In this document: positions 21,818 through 29,691 of the stretch, one piece after another
Layout of the letters: each line of letters starts with the position of its first letter
How positions within the stretch are numbered: the first letter of the stretch is position 1
Assembly (NCBI GenBank): GCA_001247695.2
Contig: LGRX02034806.1
Coordinates: 1 to 64,000, forward strand
DNA length: 64,000 nucleotides
Direction of reading: 5' to 3'
Source of the DNA: Cymbomonas tetramitiformis
Taxonomy: Eukaryota > Chlorophyta > Pyramimonadophyceae > Pyramimonadales > Pyramimonadaceae
Made by a program: the position numbers and the translations under genes
Notes under the pieces: model-generated
Database searches by the model: none
Told to the model about the DNA's origin: nothing
Seen by the model: only the letters and a program-made list of their open reading frames with translations

Positions 21818-22469
21818 GTCCCAGTACCATCGATACTGAACTAGCTACGGTCTCGGACCCGACGGACCTAGAGATATCACGGTCGCATCGTGTCCCAGCA
21901 CCGTCGATGCCAAAAAATATCGAGTCCGTCTCATCGTGTATCGGAACCGGCGGGTCGACTCGTCAGTTCGGCTGGTTGTGGTGCCCGCTCCCACGCTGAA
22001 CGTTGTAATCGTGACAAGTGGGCTCTTGAGACGAAACTTGGGCTCTCTCACTCTCACAAAATGTTTTTCAAGGACTGTAAGGGCTCCTCTCAGTGAGCGA
22101 ACAACAGCCGTAATGAAGGTATCACATAGTCACAAATGTGGTAAAGAAAAAAAACAGTAGGTGATAGAACACTAGTATCGCTCGACCACTTTATTGTGCA
22201 GTATGATGGAAAAGAACAAGTGGAGCTAGGCGTCGAAATCAAAATCCCCGGCAGTTGGTTCAACGAAATGACCGCGGCTGAGAGAAAGCTATCGTTCGAT
22301 TGTGTTGCTGTTGAGTCATGTGTAGAGGAGTGAAATGCCGTCATTTCAAGCTATCGAACGTACGGTCGGTTTTCAGTACAATCAGAATTTTCGCCTGGAT
22401 TGAAACGTATCGAAAAAGACTATGAGAACCGACGAGCCGGAATGAGGGTCAGAGCCGAGCTGGACCGAA

Positions 22470-22580
22470 ACCGATGGCACCGCCCGCAGGGCGGTATCAT
22501 GCCAAACCGGAACCGATGAGACCGCCCGAAGGGCGGTCTTGGGACCGACGGTACCGCCCGAAGGGCGGTATCGGAGTGAA
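22470..22580. repeat. Three tandem hairpins ACCGCCCG(A/C)AGGGCGGT
   Basis: Three copies of a 7-8 bp GC stem with a short loop (centred near 22490, 22540 and 22563) lie in the non-coding 830 bp between the two ORFs of the gag-only element. They are spaced by ACCG(A)T-rich linkers. They look like strong RNA hairpins on either strand. Confidence 0.65.
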
Positions 22581-22644
22581 CCGGGCTCGATGGGACGATT
22601 CGGAGAGCGGTCTCATCCCCGACGGCACCGCACGCACTGCGGTC

Positions 22645-24213
22645 TCAACGAGTCCGGATATGTCCCAGTGTAGACACTGCCTGCTGCTCGACGACGTCAG
22701 GAGGCGGGAAAGATGCGTGTGTGAAGTGCACCTGGTGATTGGCCGCGGAGTGAACCTCCGCGGCAAGATCGTCGAGCCGTCGAAGAATGTCGTCTCCTAC
22801 GGGCTCGTCGGAAGCTGACTGCTGCTCCACCGCGAAGCCGTAGGCGGACACGTCGATGCCGCCCACCGCTCCCGCACAAAGCACCGCAGGCGGCCCGTAC
22901 GCGGCGGCCGCACGAGCAAAGGACTCCGCGCCATCGTCCGCTGCCTGCTGGAAGAGTGCACACATAGCAAGTGCATGCACGCCCTCCGCGTCCTCCTCGT
23001 CGATAGGAATGCAGAATGCCGCGGCAGAGGTGGGCGGGTGTTGGCGCCCGCCCAACGGGCAGTCGCGGTAGAAGTGATAGCTCTCACCTTTGCCTGCCTT
23101 CTTGCACCTGCCGCAGAACGGCTTCGCTCGCTGGTCGTCCCGGTCGAATCCCACGGGCGGCACCTTGTGCTGCCCCATACGGTAGCCCCTCGGCTGCTGC
23201 GCACGCTGCTGCTGCTGTTGCCGCTGCTTGTCCCGCTGTTGCCGCACTACCGGAGCGCCCTCCCCGTGCTGCCGCTGTACCAGCTCCTTCAGCTCCGTGA
23301 TCTTCACGAGGAGGGCGTCGTACTCGCTGCTGGAGAGGTGCGCGGAGATGCCGTCCGCTCCAGAAGCCGCCTTCCCCGTGTCAGTCTGAGCCCAAGCCTG
23401 GTAGATCTCTACCACCATGGAGCGGAGCGAGGCCAACGGTACATGGGCCAAGTCAGCAGCCATGGGGTAGCGCACCTTAACCGCAGCGTAGAACGCCGGG
23501 TCAAGCCTGGTGTACAGGCTCAGCTTACGCGTAGCCTCCGTAGGTGTCCAGTCGGAGGCCCTGTTGTCCCGCACCAAACGTTGCTCCCGCGCCAAGATCG
23601 GCTGCGGGTCCACGTTCGCGGGGTAACGCAAGGCCGCATGCTCCTCTTGCTGCGACTCCCGCAGCGCCACCGGTACGCAGCCCTTGATGATGTCGACCAA
23701 AGCTCGCCGGCCATCTCGGTCAGACGAAGCATCCGTACCAGTGAGCCAGACATACGCGTTGCTGTGCTTCTCCACCACGAGAGCCAGCACGTCGTATAGA
23801 AGGCCATTCACCCGGCTCACAACCGGGGTAAGGGGGTCGTCGAGATCAAAGGACTTCATCTCCAATCCAGCAGACTCGAACTCCGTACGTAGCTGCACCA
23901 CCAGGTCGGACAGAAGGCCAGCGTCGTCCGTACCGCGGAAATGATGTTTCTTGTCACCAAGAACGTCCTCGCGGATGCTCTTGGCCCAGGCACGATGCAG
24001 ACGTGCCTTGTAGATCTCGTCGGTCAACTTCGCCTGTTCCTGCAAGTAACGCCTAACGGCCACGTCGGCGTCCTCGTTCGAAGCAGGGTTGGGGGTCGGA
24101 ACAGTCGGTGTCCGCACCGTCGGGCTGTTCCGAACCCCGTCGATAAGCCTCAGCGAGGCATCAATGTCGCTGTCCCTCGTGAGGGACTTCTTAGCTCTTG
24201 TGGTAACTCCCAT
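22645..24213 (-). CDS. Gag-like protein with CCHC-type zinc knuckle
   Basis: The open frame starts at 24471, but the Met at 24213 (MGVTTRAKKS) resembles a gag start, while the 86 upstream residues are hydrophobic (AMFIYGITLALIPLAADF) and are probably leader DNA. From 24213 it encodes 522 residues. First comes a basic N-terminus and a largely helical capsid-like region of about 300 residues. Next is a Gln-rich linker. The knuckle follows (CGRCKKAGKGESYHFYRDC, Cys-x2-Cys-x9-His-x4-Cys, a longer spacing than the classic CX2CX4HX4C). An acidic tail ends the protein. No protease motif follows. It is probably the capsid protein that lets this element be packaged and copied by a partner element. Confidence 0.75.
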   Translation of the reverse strand: MGVTTRAKKSLTRDSDIDASLRLIDGVRNSPTVRTPTVPTPNPASNEDADVAVRRYLQEQAKLTDEIYKARLHRAWAKSIREDVLGDKKHHFRGTDDAGLLSDLVVQLRTEFESAGLEMKSFDLDDPLTPVVSRVNGLLYDVLALVVEKHSNAYVWLTGTDASSDRDGRRALVDIIKGCVPVALRESQQEEHAALRYPANVDPQPILAREQRLVRDNRASDWTPTEATRKLSLYTRLDPAFYAAVKVRYPMAADLAHVPLASLRSMVVEIYQAWAQTDTGKAASGADGISAHLSSSEYDALLVKITELKELVQRQHGEGAPVVRQQRDKQRQQQQQRAQQPRGYRMGQHKVPPVGFDRDDQRAKPFCGRCKKAGKGESYHFYRDCPLGGRQHPPTSAAAFCIPIDEEDAEGVHALAMCALFQQAADDGAESFARAAAAYGPPAVLCAGAVGGIDVSAYGFAVEQQSASDEPVGDDILRRLDDLAAEVHSAANHQVHFTHASFPPPDVVEQQAVSTLGHIRTR

Positions 24214-24589
24214 AACTTTGAAAGCCTGATGGGAGGTGGTACGCCGGGGCGCGTTCGGGCAATGTCGTGGGGAAGATGCGACGCCACAGTCACGGAAGGA
24301 GCGGTAGAGCCATGCGAGCGAGGGGCACTGGAAGACGTCGTCGAGGTCGAAGGTGCTCGAGCCACCAGCCCAAAAATCGGCAGCAAGCGGGATCAGGGCA
24401 AGCGTAATACCGTAAATGAACATTGCGTCGACTAGGCCGGTCCAGGTCGAATCCCCATAGCTGCGGCTCAAAGACGCTCACCGCAAACAGCTCATCTCAA
24501 AATTCCCGTGAGTCCCCAAACGCGCCGTCGCGCACCACCTCTCCAAGCGGCTGCTTTAGCCAATCATGGCCAAACTAGCTGTGGAATAT

Positions 24590-24611
24590 AGCGTGGAATG
24601 GGTCCACGACC
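24590..24611 (-). promoter_or_regulatory. Primer-binding site of the gag-only element
   Basis: Minus strand GGTCGTGGACCCATTCCACG directly follows the 5' LTR. It resembles the complement of the anticodon arm of initiator tRNA-Met (GGTTATGGGCCCACC, ACGC) with a few changes and a small insertion. Confidence 0.5.
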
Positions 24612-24870
24612 TACTGGAATATCCCGGTTCAAGATATCAGACAGTCAGTGAACCAATATAGATAAACTCTCATAAGAAATAAACCCTAAGCTAGATATAC
24701 CCGGAACGGTCACGGAGTCGGAACGGTCTCGAGTCTAGCTACCTGTGACACTCGGTGTGTCACAGCACGGGCTTACGGATCAGTCACGGTCCAGTGTTGG
24801 CTACCTAGGAATCTGTCATAGGGGCCTGCACCGGGACTCCCGGTCAGGGCTGCCTATACAGATTTCAGCA
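24612..24870 (-). repeat. Right LTR (5' LTR) of the gag-only element
   Basis: 259 bp, direct repeat of 20331-20589 with one difference, followed by the TATAT duplication and then the rest of the chromovirus LTR. Confidence 0.9.
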
Positions 24871-25405
24871 TATATTATTATGACAGTCGGTCGCGTCATA
24901 TATTATTATGTCAGTCGACAGTATGGTCGACCATGACTGTACATGTCGAGTCGCGTCATATATTATTATGACAATCGTCAGTACGGTCGACGATGACTGT
25001 ACATGTCGCCAGACGATAATGTCACATCATCCGGCATCCCTGTCATCGAGAGTTCGTACGTCGAACTCGAAGATGGCAAAGCAAAGATACATCTTGAATA
25101 CAAACAAGAACCATCTTGGCTTTTAAGCATGTGCGGAACACGCATGCACAGTATGAACGAACTAGTCGTTATTACAATACTGGTCGTTCAACCTACGTCT
25201 CGGGTTCACAACCCAATGGCGGTACCATCTAAGATGATGGGAGACGTATGGTACAAAAGTGAGGAAGCGTTGTGCTTCAGCAGATCTTCTTACAGAGACT
25301 GCACTCACAACCCGCTATTACGTACACTCGCATTGCTGTCCAACTTTGCAGTGTTTATTTGTATATTGATAATATATTCACGGCGCCTGTTTATCCCGCC
25401 GTATC

Positions 25406-25425
25406 NNNNNNNNNNNNNNNNNNNN
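25406..25425. other. Assembly gap (20 N)
   Basis: Twenty N starting one base before the end of the chromovirus 3' LTR. The sequence after the gap is not the expected continuation of element Y but a second copy of its left part. Confidence 0.99.
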
Positions 25426-26038
25426 CCGCTGCCGACGGTGAAACAACGGATCACTAAACTCGGATATACAAACGATATATACCCGAGATGAGTGACACAG
25501 GCTGACCACCGAAGATGACATACAGGAATGACACTAGACTGTACGAACTAGTCGTAGCGTCAATTCCAGCACACCAATTCCAGCACACCACCTCATCTGA
25601 GGTGGACCAGCTAGTGACACTCACCACCCTAGCTACTAGAGTTTACAGATAAATGTCAAGATGTTAAACTCTAGGAAGCTAGTCAAAGTCACAGGTGGCA
25701 AGATGAATGTACAGGCTAGCAAAATAATACTGCTAAGCCTCGGAGATTGCTAGGACCAATTCCGGTCTGCTTAAATTAATACTTTGCCAGCTAGTGGTGG
25801 GTGCTCCCACAATCCTCGCCTGTCTGCATGTGATGGAGAATGTAAAAAAATAAGTCTGCCTGTCGGTTTAGCCCATAGCTCTGCTGCGAACTGAAAAGGC
25901 CTCTTGCCTGTAAGTTGTTCGTCTAAATTGTGAAAAGCTGCCCGCAAGTGGTGAGACATAAAACAACATCCTTCAGCCCAAAACTACAGCAAGTGGTGGA
26001 GAATGCAAGAGGGAACACCGCCTGTCTGTTTAAAGAAA

Positions 26039-26590
26039 TCAATAGTAGCCGTCACCAGAATCGTAACCAGCATCTTCCTCATAATAAGAATCTTCATCAT
26101 AAAATTCTGCACCACCAGTTCCAACGGAATCGTGGGCTCCTGCCCATTCTTCTGCGGTGTAGACATCCTCATCATTCTCGTACTCAACGGCAGGTTCATT
26201 CTCAAAAGAAACTCTGCCAACTGAAAAGCCATTTTGCGGTAAAAACTCTTCCCCAAGTGGGGCCTCGAAACTTCCGCCATAAGAATCCTGCTGAAAACCT
26301 GTGTCCAGCTCGGAATCCCGTTCCAATCGATCGGACGAAAAATGCGGAGCGGCCAAGTGGCCATCTTGCTCCTCTTCCTCCTCACAACTGCCGCTGGAAT
26401 CATCGAAATACCCAAGTGGGTACTCCGATTCATCCTCATCCTCACTAGGCAAATACTCCTCATAACTGCGAATCACCCCAGAGCCCATATAGGGAGGCAC
26501 AATGGGAGGTGCATGGACATAGTGAACTTCGGTTACCACAGGAGGGGCCCGTGGCACCATCTCGCTTGCCCTAGTGGCACTCAAGCTCAA
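26039..26590 (-). CDS. Truncated copy of the element Y acidic protein
   Basis: 183 codons whose C-terminal 178 or so residues are identical to those of the ORF at 6222-7196. The N-terminal half is removed by the internal deletion and replaced by a few residues (MSLSAT) read from the junction. Confidence 0.4.
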   Translation of the reverse strand: MSLSATRASEMVPRAPPVVTEVHYVHAPPIVPPYMGSGVIRSYEEYLPSEDEDESEYPLGYFDDSSGSCEEEEEQDGHLAAPHFSSDRLERDSELDTGFQQDSYGGSFEAPLGEEFLPQNGFSVGRVSFENEPAVEYENDEDVYTAEEWAGAHDSVGTGGAEFYDEDSYYEEDAGYDSGDGYY

Positions 26591-26642
26591 GATAGGGCGG
26601 AAATAAAATAAAATTCTACGCTAAAATTCAGTTCACGCAAAC

Positions 26643-26664
26643 GTGAGAGGGACCATAACGAACC
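26643..26664 (-). promoter_or_regulatory. Primer-binding site of element Y
   Basis: Minus strand GGTTCGTTATGGTCCC directly after the 5' LTR end CCAGCA. It is a diverged form of the initiator-tRNA anticodon-arm complement seen in the other LTR families of this window. Confidence 0.45.
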
Positions 26665-26843
26665 TGCTGGAAACAGCTGAACAGGCAGTGGGGACCCGCT
26701 GCCGACGGTGAAACAACGGATCACTAAACTCGGACGTATACAAACGATATATACCCGAGATGAGTGACACAGGCTGACCACCGAAGATGACATACAGGAA
26801 TGACACTAGACTGTACGAACTAGTCGTAGCGTCAATTCCAGCA
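26665..26843 (-). repeat. Element Y right LTR (5' LTR)
   Basis: 179 bp, TGCTGGAAACAGC to AATTCCAGCA, followed by the TAATT duplication and the right arm of the split foldback. Confidence 0.85.
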
Positions 26844-26848
26844 TAATT

Positions 26849-26877
26849 CAAAATTCGAAATTCGCTTGGTAACTTTT
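26849..26877. mobile_element. Right part of the split foldback element
   Basis: Completes the 34-bp inverted arm begun at 5497 (CTTGGTAACTTTT side). Confidence 0.75.
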
Positions 26878-27591
26878 GCTCTAGCATTTTTTTGGTGGAT
26901 TTTAACTCGCTAAACTAATTATATATCATGGTGGGATATGCTTCAATAGGTTTTGGTGGTCAGTATGAATTATATACATAAATGATTTTTAAAAGTATAT
27001 TAAATATGGAAATTGCCATGAATATGATAAAGGAATTGAATAGTTGAAATACGCACTGGAAGGTGCATATGCGTAATTGTATTATATTCATGAAAAATAG
27101 CGGACGGGTGTCACACAGTCGTATCGCATTTTCCTTTTTGATTCTCAATCCTGCAATACCCGTGACACACGCGAGGCATGACCGCCTGCGCCTGCGCCTC
27201 GTCGTCGCGCGTTGCTGCTCCCATAAGAGCAGCGTGTCCACGAAGGACATAAATGGATCCGGTTGCTCGCTGCGTACCTCGTATTGTTGGGCCTCGTTGT
27301 GTCGCTGTCGCTTGAGCCTTGACTGGGCGGGCTTGCCTGGTTTTACAAGGGCAGCCCGACCGGAACGCGGCCGTGTCATCAGCGGTCGTCGTCCTTTCAA
27401 TTTATATATATATATATTTAATATAATATAATATAATATATTTATTGTTGTTATTATTATTATTATTGTATTTATTTATTAAGAAAGACCGAACGATTTA
27501 TTCATTATTATTAATAGCATTTATTTATTTATTTTCAAAGGTTTTCAATTTATATTTCTATGTATAAATATAATATATAATATATTTATTG

Positions 27592-27632
<41 letters not shown>

Positions 27633-27677
27633 GTATTTATTTATTAAGAAAGACCGAACGATTTTATTCATTATTAT
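26878..27677. other. Spacer with a GC-rich island and microsatellites, no firm gene
   Basis: A GC-rich patch (about 27160-27390) in AT-rich DNA is open on the minus strand, with a run of six Arg, but resembles no known protein. 27400-27670 holds TA and TTA microsatellites. The unit TTTATTTATTAAGAAAGACC is duplicated about 170 bp apart (about 27470 and 27640). Confidence 0.5.
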
Positions 27678-29580
27678 CAGGGCCCTTCACAGGTACTTAG
27701 TTACCCGAGTATTTTTGGCAGGTACAGGTACTAGGTACTACCTGCTACCCGTACCTGTACCTGTCAAAAAATACCTGTACCTGTACCTGCGTCGATTTCA
27801 AATATCGAAATGTACCTGTACCTGGTACCTGCGGTCCAGATTTTGCCAGGTAATACCTGTGACGAACAGGTACTTTTCAGGTACTTTTCGATTTTTGCCA
27901 CGTCGCGGCGTCGTGGCGACGCCAGTGAGTGATCTCAAAATCGTTGGGGCGTGAGCCTGAGACGCATCGAACGGACGATGCTTAATTCGGTACATAAATC
28001 GATGAATCGATGGTGTTTCGCCCTTCGGTAGCTCTAAACGACGCACTAAAGGCGTAAAGGGCAGTTCCCCCTCGATTGTAATCTGGCATCGATTTGACAG
28101 CTGTTCCCATTATGACGCACTTTTTGGATCGTTCCTCAGGACGAGCTCGATAATTCGATATGCGCGCGCAAACGGTCGAGATGTCACCTTGTCAGTCAAG
28201 ATGAGTTCCCAAAAAACCGAATTTAAAAATATTAAAATCTCGAGCTTCCACAACCCTGCGCATTGGTGGAGGGTCGATACTGCTGTTCCCATTATGATGC
28301 AACGCCTTAATATGAGATTTGTTATGAAACAAACTGATCGTTCGGTGCTAGTGTAAAAATATACGGAAAATCTTGATTTGCACCCAAACGTCGTGCCCAA
28401 ATGAAAATTTTGACCATCCCATGATATATAAATGGGGGTATTTTATATATCGCGCTGGGTCCGCGACGCCAACTCGAATATCATTGGGAGATAATATATG
28501 CAGTGTATACAAAACCAAGCTTCGAATCGACAAAAATCAGGGGGAAACACGCTGTAAACAATTGTTTTTTTCGTTACCCGTCCTTTTCTAGCTCCGTTCC
28601 GTCATATCGAATATATCACGCGTTTGAACGCTATTTCATGGAATCGCGCGCTATTTTTTCGAGTATTTTACTGGACAGCAAGAGAATTTACATTTGTATA
28701 CAAAAATCATTTACACCCAAGTTTTATATATCGCGCGATTGGACGATTGAGTGAAATCCCTTGTTTTTATTGCGAAATCGAAGATTCTACTGTCTTAGAA
28801 TATGGAGTTTGTAATGAAAATCTGAAGTGCGTCATAATGGGAACACGTCATAATGGGCTTGCCAGAGGTTACGAGCTTCGGCCGCTGCGCGGCCGATCGC
28901 GTGATTCTCGACAGACAACAATGGAAAGCAGCTCGTAATACAGAAAAATAAAATAAAATCCTTAAAAAAGTGAAAAAAACGCGTCCGGAGGCTCGTGGTC
29001 TCAGCCAGAGTAATTTGACAGATACACTGCAGTTTTCCCAACTTTTTACACACTTAACTTTACGAGATAAAACTTGGTGTGTGAATATATCTTGTTTAGA
29101 CGAGCATTTTGGTATGTCGTTTGCTATCATAGGTACGATACATCAAAATTTTCGACATTTTTTGTAAGCCGGCATCGGTTTTACAGACAAAATGATTTTG
29201 CTAACTTTTGATACACTTAACCTTTTAGGCTGAAACTTGCTATATGAATATATCTTTCTTAGACGAACGTTCTGATATATCGTTTGTTATCGTAGGTGCG
29301 ATAAATCAAAAGTTTCGACACGGTATATTGCGTTATCGCCCGATTTGAGGTGCGAATAGCGGTTTGGTAGGCCTAGAATACGAAACGTGAAAAGTACCTG
29401 AAAAGTACCTGTGGTACCCGCGTACTACCTGGTACCTGTACCTGTACCTGCATGAAAGTACCTGTACCTGGTACCTGCGTCGATTTCAAAATCGAGAAGT
29501 ACCTGTACCTGGTACCTGTGACCCATGGGCCCAACCTAAAAGTACCTGGAGGTACAAGGTACTACCTGTGAAGGGCCCTG
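27678..29580. mobile_element. Non-autonomous hAT transposon, 1.9 kb
   Basis: Perfect 18-bp terminal inverted repeats (CAGGGCCCTTCACAGGTA) are flanked by an exact 8-bp duplication, ATTATTAT (27670-27677 and 29581-29588). A CAGGG end with an 8-bp duplication is diagnostic of the hAT superfamily. Both subterminal 150-bp regions are packed with GGTACCTGTACCTG-type repeats, as expected of hAT transposase-binding sites. No transposase ORF exists, so it depends on a partner. Internal repeats include inverted CCCATTATGACG units (about 28107, 28288, 28831, 28847) and an 85-bp direct repeat (about 29079-29160 and 29232-29322). Confidence 0.92.
29079..29322. repeat. 85-bp internal direct repeat of the hAT element
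   Basis: TGAATATATCTT, TAGACGA, TTGTTATCGTAGG and ATCAAAAGTTTCGACA recur about 150 bp apart with roughly 85 percent identity. Confidence 0.65.
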
Positions 29581-29691
29581 ATTATTATTATTTGCATTTA
29601 TTTATTTATTTTCAAAGCGTTTTCTTATCTATCTTCTATGGCAGCATTGTCAACATTTACTGTGTCCCCGGAGTGATTTGCGCACCTGATA

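Larger units (their letters stand above)
20331..24870 (-). mobile_element. 4.54-kb LTR retroelement with gag but no pol
   Basis: The LTRs are 20331-20589 and 24612-24870, 259 bp each, and I find a single difference between them. The flanks carry a perfect TATAT duplication (20326-20330 and 24871-24875). Read on the minus strand the LTR starts TGCTGAAATC and ends TTCCAGTA. The 5' LTR is followed by GGTCGTGGACCCATTCC, a diverged initiator-tRNA-type primer site; the 3' LTR is preceded by GGGGTGGTG. The interior encodes one gag-like protein and possibly a second, membrane-type ORF, but no protease, reverse transcriptase or integrase. It must be moved by proteins supplied in trans. It is the youngest insertion in the nest. 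Confidence 0.9.
7295..25405 (+). mobile_element. Ty3/gypsy chromovirus, about 13.6 kb without its nested insert
   Basis: The 5' LTR is 7295-7960 (666 bp, TGTCAGGGTCATGACC to CCGTATCA). The 3' LTR starts at 20196 after a purine tract and is split by a nested element at 20331-24870. Its two pieces sum to 665 bp and it reaches the assembly gap one base short of its end. The LTRs differ at about five positions, so the insertion is recent. The interior holds gag with a zinc knuckle, then protease, reverse transcriptase, RNase H and integrase in gypsy order, and a terminal chromodomain. It lies inside element Y. The left host flank is GAAAT; the right flank and target duplication are hidden by the gap. 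A 3-kb leader and a 1.8-kb GC-rich segment before gag make it unusually long. Confidence 0.9.
20196..25405 (+). repeat. Chromovirus 3' LTR, split by a nested element
   Basis: The parts are 20196-20330 and 24876-25405, separated by a 4,540-bp insertion plus its TATAT duplicate. Together they give 665 of the 666 bp of the 5' LTR, with about five substitutions. The last base falls into the N gap. Confidence 0.9.
25426..26664 (-). mobile_element. Second copy of element Y interior, with a deletion
   Basis: 25426-26580 repeats 5609-6763 without a visible difference, covering most of the left LTR and the 3' part of the acidic ORF. At GTGGCACT the copy jumps to CAAGATAGGGCGGAAAT, deleting about 500 bp relative to the first copy. 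It then continues through the AAATAAAATTCTACG stretch, missing from the first copy because the chromovirus inserted there, and through the primer site into the right LTR. It is either a real tandem copy or a second haplotype joined at the gap. Confidence 0.8.
5578..26843 (-). mobile_element. Small LTR retroelement (element Y), split by nested insertions
   Basis: The LTRs are 5578-5754 (177 bp) and 26665-26843 (179 bp), in direct orientation and differing by one substitution and a 2-bp indel. They begin TGCT and end AGCA. The flanks carry a perfect 5-bp duplication, TAATT (5573-5577 and 26844-26848). On the minus strand, the 5' LTR (right copy) is followed by GGTTCGTTATGGTCCC, a diverged initiator-tRNA-type primer site. 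The 3' LTR is preceded by a purine-rich GAGGTGGTG tract. The interior encodes one acidic protein of unknown type and no reverse transcriptase, so the element is non-autonomous. It is interrupted at 7295 by a chromovirus. A 20-N gap, then a second copy of part of the element, precede the right LTR. Confidence 0.85.

Noticed and set aside
21224..21844. 206-codon plus-strand ORF
   Set aside because: Arg-rich antisense shadow over the second ORF of the gag-only element.
26960..27400. 146-codon minus-strand ORF with an Arg run
   Set aside because: Composition follows a local GC island and the C-terminal half is AT-rich spacer; no recognisable protein.
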